Positions 25,909-34,566 are shown, numbered from the stretch's first letter. The stretch: 64,000 bases of DNA from Micromonospora sp. WMMD1102 (GCF_029626265.1 NZ_JARUBN010000001.1:8435001-8499000), one strand, 5' to 3'. Translations and numbers: made by a program. The notes: generated by a model from the sequence alone, not told the origin.

Positions 25909-25972
25909 CGCGGCCGGCCTTCAGTAGATCAAGGACCTTGCGGCGGAACTCGGGTGGGTAACTCCTCGGCAC
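25909..25972 (-). pseudogene. IS3-type transposase orfA fragment
   Basis: Only the first 21 or so residues of an IS3-family orfA remain (VPRSYPPEFRRKVLDLLKAGR), with its GTG start and an AGGAGTGAC ribosome site. Downstream the frame runs into unrelated sequence. It lies within 100 bp of the tRNA gene and is the first accessory-type sequence to its right. Confidence 0.72.
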
Positions 25973-26252
25973 GTCACTCCTCAACGAGCGAAACGCACGA
26001 AAGTCAACCAAACCGACTCCACCAAACCCGGGGAGCATCATCTGCCCGAGGGCGACCTTCGCGTTCTTGGCCGCTGCCGGCCGGGTCTAGGCGACATCGG
26101 CTTCGAGCGTCCAGGGGCCGACGCCAACGTCGATCTCGCCGTCAACCGCGGTCGGTGAAGTCGCTCTGAAGCCGCAGGCACGTAGCGTGCTTCGGCGGCC
26201 GGCGATCAACGCCGCAACGTCCGACTCACGGCCGGAACACCTTGGAGGTTTC

Positions 26253-27176
26253 ATGTCCGCGCCAACTGTGCTCGTACTGGGCGCCGGCGGCAGCATCGGC
26301 TCGGCGCTGGTCCGGGAGTTGCTGCCTGACCACCATGACGGCCGGCTGCGGGTGGTCGGCTCTGCGCGGCGCGCGGACGTACTGCGGTCATTGTCCAGCA
26401 GCGGCGTCGAGGCGCGCCACCTCGACCTGAACGACGCCGAGCTGCACGGGTTGGCGCCGGTGCTTGATGTCGTACGAGGAGTTACTCTCGTGGTCCTGAT
26501 CACCGGCTATCACGTCCAGATGCTGGCACAGTCCAAGGCCGTGATCGACGCGGCCAAGGCAGCCGGCGTGGCGCATATCGTCCATGTCGGTGTCAGTGCC
26601 GAGCCTGACACCACCGTCGTGCACTTCGCCTGGCATCAGTTGATCGAGGCCTACATCGAACGGTCCGGAATGGGCTACACGCACCTCTGGCCCGCGGCCT
26701 TCATGCAGAACCTGCCGCTCAACATCAATCCCGCAGCGCCGGGCGTCCTCACCAGCTACGTCGGTGACGCGCGCACCAACTGGGTCGACGCCCGTGACAT
26801 CGCGGCCGCCGCGGCGGTGGTACTTCGGGACCCGAAGGCGCATGGCGGGGTCGGGTACCACCTCGCAGCGGAGGCTGCCTCGTACCCCGAACTGGCCGGT
26901 TTGCTCGCCGAGATCACCGGTCAGCCGTGGCGGTACCGGTCGGGTGAGCCGGACGAGTTCTACCGGAACATGGTCGCGGCCGGCGGGGATCCCGTTTACG
27001 CGGCCTGTGTCCGCAACGTCTTCGAGCGAACCAGGAACGGCACCCTGCGCGATCCCGATGGCGTCCTGCCGATCTTGCCGCGGCTCCTCGGACGCCCGGC
27101 GTGCACGCTACGCGATCTCATCGAAGAACGGCGGGACGACTTCCGGTACGACGCGTCCCCTGAACAAGTCGGCTGA
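26253..27176 (+). CDS. NmrA-like NAD(P)-binding oxidoreductase
   Basis: A 307-aa atypical short-chain dehydrogenase. The Rossmann motif is VLVLGAGGSIGSALVRELL at the N-terminus, then HLDLNDAELHGLAPVL, IVHVGVSAEPDTTVVHFAWHQLIEAYIERSGMGYTHLWPAAFMQN and the region SYVGDARTNWVDARDIAAAAAVVL, all typical of NmrA/azoreductase-like proteins. A strong TTGGAGG supports the ATG at 26253. Substrate unknown. It stands alone between transposase remnants. Confidence 0.85.
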   Translation: MSAPTVLVLGAGGSIGSALVRELLPDHHDGRLRVVGSARRADVLRSLSSSGVEARHLDLNDAELHGLAPVLDVVRGVTLVVLITGYHVQMLAQSKAVIDAAKAAGVAHIVHVGVSAEPDTTVVHFAWHQLIEAYIERSGMGYTHLWPAAFMQNLPLNINPAAPGVLTSYVGDARTNWVDARDIAAAAAVVLRDPKAHGGVGYHLAAEAASYPELAGLLAEITGQPWRYRSGEPDEFYRNMVAAGGDPVYAACVRNVFERTRNGTLRDPDGVLPILPRLLGRPACTLRDLIEERRDDFRYDASPEQVG

Positions 27177-27253
27177 AAAGGTTGAGAGGCTGAGGTTCGC
27201 ATTGTCACGCCGGTTCTGAGGTCGCCAAGGGGCCGGGCTCGAAGATTGCCGGC

Positions 27254-27622
27254 TTGGCCATGGCGTTCAAGCTCATTGAGGCGGTGCTCGCGGTAGGTCT
27301 GTCTCGCCATACGGCCCTGCGCGCCCTGCTGCGCATCCCGTTGCCTACCGGGCGGGCGCCTCCTGCGATCGGCGTTGACAATATCGTTCTGCGCCGGCGG
27401 CACCGCTACGCCACCCTGGTAATCGATGCCGAGACGCATGAGCGGATCGACGTGCTTCCCGACCGCACCGCCGACACGCTGGAAGCGTGGCTGCGCGAGC
27501 ATCCGGGCGTGCAGGTCGTATGCCGTGACGGCCGGGCCGCAGACCCGGTCAGGTGCGGTCGCCAGGGACGCTGCTCGGGCTGCTCACTCGGCCACCGCAT
27601 GATCATCCGGCATCGTCGCTGA
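27254..27622 (+). pseudogene. ISL3-family transposase fragment
   Basis: An internal piece of an ISL3 transposase (SRHTALRALLRIPLP, IGVDNIVLRRRHRYATLVIDAETHERIDVLPDR, AWLREHPGVQVVCRDG). It contains the start of the DDE domain but lacks the zinc-binding N-terminus and most of the catalytic part. Beyond about 27540 the sequence is unrelated, and its end overlaps the convergent membrane gene. Confidence 0.8.
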
Positions 27623-28285
27623 GGATCGTGGCACGCGTCGGTCCCAGGTGCGGTTGACGTGCCGCACGACGACGAGGACCAGGGTCGCCAGGGCGGCGAG
27701 GCCGGCCGTGATGCCGATGACGACGGCCGCCTCGATCCTGACGGCGAACGAATCGCCGATCAGGCCGGCCAATGCGCCGATGAGGACGGCGACGATGACG
27801 CTGACCAGCAGCGGGATGCTCGACAGGTACTGGGTGGCGGGGATGCGGGTGCGGCTGGCACCGTAGGTCCGCATGATCCCGGCGACATCCTCGCCGTGCC
27901 CGGTGACGAAGTAGCGCTCCAGCTCGGGCGCCAGATCGAGGTAGCCCCGACGCAACCGGTTCATTCCGATCACCAGCTCGACGTCCTCGCTGTTGAGCTG
28001 CACCAGGCGGACGACGGTGGCCACCCCGATGACGACCAGCAACGGGATGAGCAGTAACGCGAAGAGGCGGAAGCCGGCGCCGAAGTCGGTGCTGTCCGCC
28101 ACCAGCGCGAGCGCGACGACGGTCGCCGACACCACGGTCACGAACCAGCTGGCGCGGCTGAAGCTCTCGCTCCATGCCAGGTTCCGGGTGGCCAGTAGGC
28201 TCCAGTGCTCGGTGGACAGGATCTGCGCTCGCACGGCGACGGGGGCGGATCCGGTGGGCTGCTCGCCTGCGGGTGGATCGGCCAT
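27584..28285 (-). CDS. Hypothetical four-helix membrane protein
   Basis: A 233-aa protein starting MADPPAGEQPTG, chosen because CAGGAGGGCCGAG precedes this ATG. Two hydrophobic hairpins flank a cytosolic domain: helices at FVTVVSATVVALALVA, LFALLLIPLLVVIGVATVV, VSVIVAVLIGALAGLI and VVIGITAGLAALATLVLVV. The soluble part between (NSEDVELVIGMNRLRRGYLDLAPELERYFVTGHGEDVAGIMRTYG) is conserved-looking. No known domain was recognised. Confidence 0.65.
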   Translation of the reverse strand: MADPPAGEQPTGSAPVAVRAQILSTEHWSLLATRNLAWSESFSRASWFVTVVSATVVALALVADSTDFGAGFRLFALLLIPLLVVIGVATVVRLVQLNSEDVELVIGMNRLRRGYLDLAPELERYFVTGHGEDVAGIMRTYGASRTRIPATQYLSSIPLLVSVIVAVLIGALAGLIGDSFAVRIEAAVVIGITAGLAALATLVLVVVRHVNRTWDRRVPRSSATMPDDHAVAE

Positions 28286-28559
28286 CTCGGCCCTCCTGTT
28301 CTGCCGCCTCGAATCCGACGGCCGCGCCGGATCGCACCAGTGTTGCTGGAGATCGATGGCGGAAGCGAAGGCGTTCAACTCCGAACGTTTTCGTCCCCCG
28401 CTGTCACGATCTGCGGTCGGTCGTTCATGATAATCCGCCGAAGATTACTGCGCGGGTGCGCGTCCAACGTCCGGGTCAGCAGATCGACCGCCAGGCCGCG
28501 GACGGGTCTGCCCCGCCAGTGGTCGGCGGTAACGAAAGCGGGTCAGGCCGCTCAGCCTG

Positions 28560-28872
28560 AATCTACCGGTACTCGGAGTGGTGTCTGGGTGCGCATCCAG
28601 ACGACAAGTATCTGACGATGATCCATTCGCTGCTGGCGGGTGGGGACTGTATCGATGATGTTGCCGCGTTGCGGGGCGGGTCGACCCAGATGGTTCTGGG
28701 TCACCGGGTGGCGGCGCCCTCGACGGTCGGGTCGTTTCTGCGGGGCGTTCGGGTTTAACGCCCGGCAGCTCGATGTGGTCGCCCGCCGGTTGCTGGCCCG
28801 GGCTGTCGCCGCCGGGGCGTCACCGGGGTTGACCGAGTCGGTGACGGTGGACATCGACTCCACGCTGTGTGA
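28560..28872 (+). pseudogene. IS1380-family transposase remnant
   Basis: Two frames joined by a frameshift near 28755 read SLLAGGDCIDDVAALRGGSTQMVLGHRVAAPSTVGSFLRG and then ARQLDVVARRLLARAVAAGASPGLTESVTVDIDSTLCE, the central part of an IS1380 transposase up to the VDIDST catalytic block. Both ends are missing. The sequence switches at about 28872 to an IS630 remnant on the other strand. Confidence 0.78.
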
Positions 28873-29261
28873 GACGTTTGGCCTGGTCGCGCAGCTTGGC
28901 CAGTGACCAGCTGGAGAAGGGTTTGCCGAGGAAGCGGGGGTCGCTCCGGGCGATGATGCAGATCCCGTCACGGGTCTGCTCATCGATCCGTCTCGGTGCG
29001 CCCCCGCTCCATTTGAGTTCAGCACGTCGAACCCCCGCTCGTTGAACGCGTGGATCACGTCCCGTATGTAGTCCTCGGTCACCCTCGGCAGGTGGGCGAT
29101 GTCCGGGGCCGCCCCTGGGCGGACATCAGCACCACGATCGCCCGCCGAAGCTTCACCGGGTCCTTCGCGGTCCGCGTGATCCGTTGCAACCGCTGACCCT
29201 CGGCCATCGACACCTGCCGGACGAACACCTCCGGACGCCTGCCCACCGGCACCACCTCCAC
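28873..29261 (-). pseudogene. IS630-family transposase N-terminal remnant
   Basis: Starts MEVVPVGRRPEVFVRQVSMAEGQRLQRITRTAKDPVKLRRAIVVLMSAQG. After two frameshifts it continues DIAHLPRVTEDYIRDVIHAFNERGFDVL and WSGGAPRRIDEQTRDGICIIARSDPRFLGKPFSSWSLAKLRDQAKR. This is the HTH half of an IS630 transposase without the DDE domain. It abuts the IS1380 remnant head-on. Confidence 0.82.
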
Positions 29262-29339
29262 ACGAACCGTTGGGAGACAGCCTGCCCGACACGTCCTCAG
29301 AACCGACGGATTACACGATCAACATTCAAAGACGAGGCA

Positions 29340-30152
29340 CTAGCCGGCCGCAGGCGCTGAGCTGTGCGTGGCGAAGCCGAGCGCGGCAGACAGATCGGCT
29401 GCCGCGGTGGTAAGCACCGCGCGGGCACGCTCCGCGCGGTCTCCATCGAAGCGAATGGTGGGGACCGGAACGCTCATGCCGGCCGTGACCCCTCCGGTGT
29501 GATCGCGCACGGGAACCGCGACACATCGTACGCCGATGGTGTATTCCTCGCTGTCGATGGCGTATCCGCGGCGCCGTACCTCGGCGAGCTCGGCCTCCAG
29601 CGCGTCGAGATCGGTAATGGTTCGCGTGGTGAACCGCTCCAACGGTTGCGCCTTGAGTAACATGAGGCGCTCCGCCGGGGACAGGCCGGCCAGCAGCACC
29701 TTGCCCACCCCGGTGGCGTGTGAAGCCAAGCGCCGTCCGATCGCGGACGCCAGCACCAGCATCTGGGTGCCGTCCACCTTGCAGAGGTAGACGTTGTGCC
29801 GGCCGTCGAGCACGGCAAGTTGGACGGTCTCGTCGAGCGCGTCGCGTACTCGTTCCATGTACGGCCGGGCGCGGTCGGCGAGGTCGACGGCCCGAAGATA
29901 CGCGTTGCCGGCCTGCCAGGCACGGATGCCCAGGCTGTACCGGCGGGTGACCGGATCGAGCTCAGCCCAACCAGACTGGACCAGGGTGCGTAGCAGGCCG
30001 TGCAGGCTCGACCGGGGATAGGCGAGCGCGTCAGCGATCTCGGTGAAGGTCAGCGGTATTTCGCGCTGGGTCAACAGGTCGAGGATCTCCAGCCCACGGT
30101 GGGCCGACTTCACCATGTCGGCCTCTGAACGCGAGGGGTTCGCAGCCGTCAC
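29340..30152 (-). CDS. IclR-family transcriptional regulator
   Basis: A 270-aa regulator. The winged helix is at about residues 12-70 (MVKSAHRGLEILDLLTQREIPLTFTEIADALAYPRSSLHGLLRTLVQSGWAE). The effector domain includes SHATGVGKVLLAGLSPAERL, YAIDSEEYTIGVRCVAVPVRDHTGG and a C-terminal FDGDRAERARAVLTTAAADLSAALG. The GTG start at 30152 is preferred because CTGGAGG lies just upstream; an ATG 12 codons later is possible. Divergent from the rhamnose-type operon at 30310, it most likely senses L-rhamnose or a pathway intermediate. Confidence 0.9.
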   Translation of the reverse strand: MTAANPSRSEADMVKSAHRGLEILDLLTQREIPLTFTEIADALAYPRSSLHGLLRTLVQSGWAELDPVTRRYSLGIRAWQAGNAYLRAVDLADRARPYMERVRDALDETVQLAVLDGRHNVYLCKVDGTQMLVLASAIGRRLASHATGVGKVLLAGLSPAERLMLLKAQPLERFTTRTITDLDALEAELAEVRRRGYAIDSEEYTIGVRCVAVPVRDHTGGVTAGMSVPVPTIRFDGDRAERARAVLTTAAADLSAALGFATHSSAPAAG

Positions 30153-30201
30153 CGTCACCTCCAGGTTCGGGGGATGGTGTCTCGATGCCGCGACACACCG
30201 T

Positions 30202-30239
30202 CTAGTCACATATGTGAACTCTAGTTCACGACCTTGACA
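30202..30239. promoter_or_regulatory. Overlapping palindromic operators in the IclR divergent promoter
   Basis: TCACATATGTGA (30206-30217) is a perfect 12-bp palindrome. GTGAACTCTAGTTCAC (30214-30229) is a perfect 7-bp-arm palindrome overlapping it by 4 bases. TTGACA at 30234-30239 is a good -35 for the rightward operon, though its -10 is weak. Placement in the divergent spacer marks these as candidate IclR binding sites. Confidence 0.6.
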
Positions 30240-30309
30240 CTGTCCAGCAGTTGACCAAAGCTGTTCATCTGTCGGAACTGTGTTAGGGCGAGCGAAGAGG
30301 GAGATCTGC

Positions 30310-31188
30310 GTGGAGTTCGCGGTGCGGGCACTGTCGTGCGGCCGTACGGAGATCCCGGGTCCCGAGCTGTTCTGGATGAGCGCCTGGGATCGGTGGTTCC
30401 CGCTGTCGTTCAACGTCCTACTGGTGCAGGCCGAGGGGGTCATCGCACTCGTCAACACGGGCGCGCCGGACGACCTGGCACCGCTCAACGAAATCTGGAC
30501 GTCGATCCTGGGCGAGCGTTCCCGGTACATGCGCGACGAGTCCGAGACGCTCGAAAGGCAGCTGGCCGCGGTCGGCGTGCGTCCTGACGAGGTCACCCAC
30601 GTGATCGCCACGCCCTTCCAGCTCTACACCACCGCGGGAATCCCGCTGTTCACCAACGCGCAGCTGTGCCTGTCGAAAAAGGGCTGGATCCACTTCCACA
30701 CCACCCATCAGCACCCACACGACAACCGGTGGACGTCGATCTCCCGCGAGGTGCTCGTCCACCTGGTGACCGACGCCTGGGATCGCGTACGGCTGCTGGA
30801 CGACGAGGACGAGGTCCTGCCCGGGCTGCGTACCTGGTGGGCCGGCACCCACCACCGCGCCTCCATCGCTGTCGAGATCGACTCCACCGTCGGTACAGTC
30901 GTCGCCTCGGACGCGTTCTTCTACTACGAGAACGTCGAGGACAACATCGTTCTCGGCATCAACGAGAACATGTACGAAGCAATCGAGTGCTACGAACGGA
31001 CCCAGAGGGTTGCCGACCACGTCGTTCCGCTCTACGACCCCAAGGTCTTCGATCGGTACCCCGGCGGTGTCATCGCCCCGGCCCTGTCCGATTCCTCGGC
31101 GCAAACCTCGGCGACGGTACCTTCACCCGCCGTGTCCTGGTCACGCGTGCCCCCGCGAAGGAGAACCGGTGGGCCGCGTTCGAGCTGA
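30310..31188 (+). CDS. MBL-fold hydrolase-like protein lacking the usual metal motif
   Basis: A 292-aa protein of the AHL-lactonase-like metallo-beta-lactamase superfamily by layout: FNVLLVQAEGVIALVNTGAPDDLAPLN, then VTHVIATPFQLYTTAGIPLF, WWAGTHHRASIAVEI and VVASDAFFYYENVEDNI. Where active members carry HxHxDH, this one reads TPFQLYTT, so the metal site looks lost or remodelled; the later His and Asp (GTHHRAS, ASDA) remain. GTG start with GAGGGAG upstream. As the first gene of the rhamnose operon it may replace the lactonase step, or bind a ligand without catalysis. Confidence 0.72.
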   Translation: MEFAVRALSCGRTEIPGPELFWMSAWDRWFPLSFNVLLVQAEGVIALVNTGAPDDLAPLNEIWTSILGERSRYMRDESETLERQLAAVGVRPDEVTHVIATPFQLYTTAGIPLFTNAQLCLSKKGWIHFHTTHQHPHDNRWTSISREVLVHLVTDAWDRVRLLDDEDEVLPGLRTWWAGTHHRASIAVEIDSTVGTVVASDAFFYYENVEDNIVLGINENMYEAIECYERTQRVADHVVPLYDPKVFDRYPGGVIAPALSDSSAQTSATVPSPAVSWSRVPPRRRTGGPRSS

Positions 31189-31199
31189 CGAGGAGACAC

Positions 31200-32249
31200 A
31201 TGCACGCCCTCGTTTTCCACGGTCCAGGCGACATCCGGGTGCAGGAGCGGTCCGATCCCGTGCCCGGCCCACACGATGTGTTGCTGCGGATCACCGCGAC
31301 CGGCATCTGCGGCTCGGATCTGCACGGCTACACCGGTGAGAACGGACGTCGCCACCCGGGGCAGGTCATGGGACACGAAACGGTAGGCCGAGTCGTCGCG
31401 CTGGGTTCCAGCGTGCCGGCGGACCTGGGATTGGTGCCCGGTGTGGTCGCCACGGTGAATCCGGTCATCGGATGCGGCAGCTGTGCAGAGTGCGTCGCCG
31501 GCACCCATCAGCGGTGTGCGCGTCGGCAGGTCATCGGCGTCGACCCGGTGCTGCCGTCGGCGTTCGCCGAGCTGATGGTCGCGCCGGCCGGCAACGTCGT
31601 GTCGCTGCCCGACAGCCTCCCAGAGGAGTTCGGTGCCTTGGTCGAGCCGCTCGCGGTCGGATACCACGCCGCCGTACGCGGGGAGGTGACCCCGGCCGAC
31701 CGCGTTCTGGTGATCGGCGGTGGCCCGATTGGACAGGCGTGCGCGCTTGCCGCCCGCAGACTCGGCGCGCACTGCGTCGTCGTGACCGACTTCAACCCGA
31801 GCCGGCGTCGGCTGGTTGGCCGGCTGGGCTTCGCCGCGGTCGATACGACCGTCGGTGACCCGTCGGAACGGGCCATAGTGCTGCTCGGTGGTCCTGCCAC
31901 CGTGGTGCTCGACGCCGTCGGTACCACCGCCAGCATTGAGGCGGCGTTCGCCGCGTCCTCGCTCGGTGCCCGGATCGTCCTGGTCGGGATGAACGCCCCG
32001 CAGTTGTCGGTGAGTGGGTATGCGCTCAGCACCTACGAGCGTACCGTGATTGGCAGCTTCTGCTACACCGCCGCGGAGTTCCGCGAGACTGCGGAGTGGG
32101 TCGCCGCCGGGCCGGCTGGCCTGGTACATCTGATTGAGCGGCGGGTCAGTCTGGCCGAGGCGCCGCGGGCCTTCGCCGAGCTTGCCACCGGCGATCTGGA
32201 TGCCAGCAAGGTGCTCGTGCTCTGCGCCACCGGTGGTAAGCCGGCATGA
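31200..32249 (+). CDS. Zinc-dependent alcohol/polyol dehydrogenase (MDR family)
   Basis: A 349-aa medium-chain dehydrogenase. The catalytic zinc site is ATGICGSDLHGY with GHETVGRVVALG. Structural-zinc cysteines are GCGSCAECVAGTHQRC (four Cys). The NAD(P) fold is VLVIGGGPIGQACALAARRLGAHCVVVTDFN. AGGAG precedes the ATG by 5 bases. The gene overlaps rhmD by 4 bases (ATGA). In this operon it could oxidise a 2-keto-3-deoxy-L-rhamnonate-type intermediate or handle lactaldehyde; the substrate is inference only. Confidence 0.88.
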   Translation: MHALVFHGPGDIRVQERSDPVPGPHDVLLRITATGICGSDLHGYTGENGRRHPGQVMGHETVGRVVALGSSVPADLGLVPGVVATVNPVIGCGSCAECVAGTHQRCARRQVIGVDPVLPSAFAELMVAPAGNVVSLPDSLPEEFGALVEPLAVGYHAAVRGEVTPADRVLVIGGGPIGQACALAARRLGAHCVVVTDFNPSRRRLVGRLGFAAVDTTVGDPSERAIVLLGGPATVVLDAVGTTASIEAAFAASSLGARIVLVGMNAPQLSVSGYALSTYERTVIGSFCYTAAEFRETAEWVAAGPAGLVHLIERRVSLAEAPRAFAELATGDLDASKVLVLCATGGKPA

Positions 32250-33436
32250 CCACGCACGTCAGGCGGATCCGGCAGGTGCGGGCGTACACCCTGCGCGGCC
32301 GGGGTGCGGACTACCACGACCAGGACAGGGGTCACTGGATCGACGACCACATCGCAACACCGATGGCCCGGTATCCGGAATACCGGGGCAGCCGGCAGTC
32401 GTACGGCATCAACGTGCTCGGCACGCTGGTCGTGGAGGTGGAAGCGGACGACGGCACCATCGGATTCGGGGTCACCACAGGCGGCGATGTCGGCGCCTGG
32501 ATCGTGGAGCGACACCTCGCCCGGCTGGTCGAAGGACAGCGGGTCACGGACATCGAAAAGATCTGGGACCAGATGTACCTCTCGACCGTCCACTACGGGC
32601 GCAAGGGCGTGGTGCTCAACACGATCAGCGGGGTCGACCTCGCTCTGTGGGACCTGCTCGGTCAACTCCGGCAGGAGCCGGTGTACCACCTGCTCGGCGG
32701 CGCGGTCCGCGACGAGCTGATCTGCTATGCCACGGGCCCCCGGCCCGATCTGGCGCAACAGATGGGCTTTATCGGTGGCAAGCTGCCGCTGCGGCACGGG
32801 CCGGCGGAAGGCGAGGAAGGCATTCGGTCCAACCTGGACCTCTTGGCATGCATGCGGCAGCGGGTGAGCGACGACTTCTGGCTGATGTGGGACTGCTGGA
32901 TGTCGCTCGACCTGGACTACGCGGTTCGGTTGGCTCACCGCGCGGACGAGATCGGACTGCGCTGGATCGAGGAGCCCCTGCTACCGGACGACTACTGGGG
33001 CCATGGCGAGCTGCGCCGACGGATGCCCGACCGGGTACTGCTCACCGCGGGGGAGCACGAGGCGACCAGGTGGGGGTTCCGGCTGCTTCTGGAGATTGGC
33101 CGGGTCGACATCGTTCAGCCTGACGTCGGCTGGTGCGGTGGCATCACCGAGCTGCTGCGGATCGCCGCGCTGGCCGACAGCCACGGCAAGGCCGTGGTGC
33201 CGCACGGATCGAGCGTCTACTCGTATCATTTCGTGATCAGCCGCACCAACAGCCCGTTCACGGAGTTCCTCATGATGCATCCGGCGGGTACCGAGGTCGT
33301 TCCCATGCTCCACCCCTTGCTCGAAGACGAGCCGGTGCCGCACCAGGGCCGGTTGAAGGTGCCAGACCGACCGGGATTCGGCGTGCGCCTCAATCGGCAG
33401 CTGCCACTGATACGGCCTTACGAACACCCCTCATGA
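32246..33436 (+). CDS. rhmD: L-rhamnonate dehydratase
   Basis: A 396-aa enolase-superfamily enzyme converting L-rhamnonate to 2-keto-3-deoxy-L-rhamnonate. The N-terminal block HWIDDHIATPMARYPEYRGSRQSYGINVLGTLVVEVE is diagnostic for this family. The barrel shows SGVDLALWDLLGQ, the metal Asp in MWDCWMSLDLDYA, Glu in WIEEPLLPDDYWG, and the later GEHEATRWGF and VVPHGSSVYSYHF with catalytic His. It overlaps the dehydrogenase upstream by 4 bases. Substrate call rests on strong similarity to known rhamnonate dehydratases. Confidence 0.9.
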   Translation: MTTHVRRIRQVRAYTLRGRGADYHDQDRGHWIDDHIATPMARYPEYRGSRQSYGINVLGTLVVEVEADDGTIGFGVTTGGDVGAWIVERHLARLVEGQRVTDIEKIWDQMYLSTVHYGRKGVVLNTISGVDLALWDLLGQLRQEPVYHLLGGAVRDELICYATGPRPDLAQQMGFIGGKLPLRHGPAEGEEGIRSNLDLLACMRQRVSDDFWLMWDCWMSLDLDYAVRLAHRADEIGLRWIEEPLLPDDYWGHGELRRRMPDRVLLTAGEHEATRWGFRLLLEIGRVDIVQPDVGWCGGITELLRIAALADSHGKAVVPHGSSVYSYHFVISRTNSPFTEFLMMHPAGTEVVPMLHPLLEDEPVPHQGRLKVPDRPGFGVRLNRQLPLIRPYEHPS

Positions 33437-33491
33437 CGAAGAGGACAAAGCTGCAGTTGACACGGGTGCCACACGCTCGAGAAGGTATGAG

Positions 33492-34286
33492 ATGACTGGT
33501 GTTCTCCACGGCAGGTCGGCATTGGTGACCGGGGCGTCGCGCGGCATCGGACGAGGCATCGCGCTCGGCCTGGCCGCAGCAGGGGCGGATGTCGCCGTCA
33601 ACTATCATGTTCCGGCCAGGCCGGAGTTCGGGCGCGACAACGCCGGCGACGCCACGGCAGTCACCGATGAGATCGCCGCGCTCGGCCGGCGAGCTCTGGC
33701 TATCGAGGCCGACGTTTCCGACGGCGTCGCCGTGCAGCGCATGGTCGACCAGGTGGTGACTGAGTTCGGCCGGCTGGACATCCTGGTCAACAGTGCCGGG
33801 ATCTGTCCGTTCCACGACTTTCTGACGATGCCGGAAGCTCTGTGGGACCGGGTGCACGAGGTCAACCTCAAGGGCGCTTTCCTCTGCTCCCAGGCGGCTG
33901 CGCGAGCAATGGCCGCGGCCGGACGCGGAGGCCGGATCATCGGTATCAGCTCAATCAGCGCGTTGGTGGGCGGTGGCCAACAGGCGCACTACACGCCCAC
34001 CAAGGCCGGCATGCACTCGCTCATGCAATCGATGGCGATCGCGCTGGGCCCCCACGGCATCACGTGCAACTCAATCATGCCCGGGGCCATCGCAACCGAC
34101 ATCAACCGCGACGATTGGAGCGACCCCGACAAGCGCGCATACCTGGATCAGCGGATCCCGCTGGGCCGCTTCGGCGAGCCCGACGACATCGCCGGGCCGG
34201 CGGTCTTTCTCGCATCCGACGCCGCCCGCTACGTGACCGGCGCCAGCCTGCTTGTCGACGGTGGCCTCTTCGTCAATCTCCAGTAG
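33492..34286 (+). CDS. L-rhamnose 1-dehydrogenase (SDR family)
   Basis: A 264-aa short-chain dehydrogenase. The cofactor motif is TGASRGIG at residues 13-20, the catalytic triad lies in SSISALVGGGQQAHYTPTKAG (Ser, Tyr, Lys), and NAGICPFHDFL is the substrate loop. The C-terminal half (SLMQSMAIALGPHGITCNSIMPGAIATDIN, RIPLGRFGEP, ARYVTGASLLVDGGLFVNLQ) closely follows bacterial L-rhamnose 1-dehydrogenases of the non-phosphorylated pathway. It starts 55 bp after rhmD. It would oxidise L-rhamnose to the lactone, the pathway's first step. Confidence 0.85.
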   Translation: MTGVLHGRSALVTGASRGIGRGIALGLAAAGADVAVNYHVPARPEFGRDNAGDATAVTDEIAALGRRALAIEADVSDGVAVQRMVDQVVTEFGRLDILVNSAGICPFHDFLTMPEALWDRVHEVNLKGAFLCSQAAARAMAAAGRGGRIIGISSISALVGGGQQAHYTPTKAGMHSLMQSMAIALGPHGITCNSIMPGAIATDINRDDWSDPDKRAYLDQRIPLGRFGEPDDIAGPAVFLASDAARYVTGASLLVDGGLFVNLQ

Positions 34287-34509
34287 CGACCCGCGGCGAG
34301 CGCACGGGTCGCTACCGTTGGACGACATCGCCGGTGGCGTGCACGCTGGCGATGCCGGCTTGGACGTCGGCGTGGGCCGTGGCCACGGTCGATGGCCGAG
34401 CCGTCGTGAGGTGGCGTGTGGACCGCCGCACGGCGTTGGCGGTCGCACGACGTTGCTTCTTCCAGACGTGGGCACCACGGGCCGAACGGTGTGGAGCGCG
34501 GGTGGAAGC

Positions 34510-34549
34510 AATGACAGCCCGGGCGAGTGCTGTTGCCCGGGCTGTCATT
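34510..34549 (-). terminator. Strong hairpin terminator
   Basis: A perfect 15-bp inverted repeat, AATGACAGCCCGGGC / GCCCGGGCTGTCATT, with a 10-nt loop lies 18 bp downstream of the stop of the leftward gene at 34567. It may also stop read-through from the rightward rhamnose operon, since the structure works on both strands. Confidence 0.8.
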
Positions 34550-34566
34550 CTGCCGCCACGGCGCTG

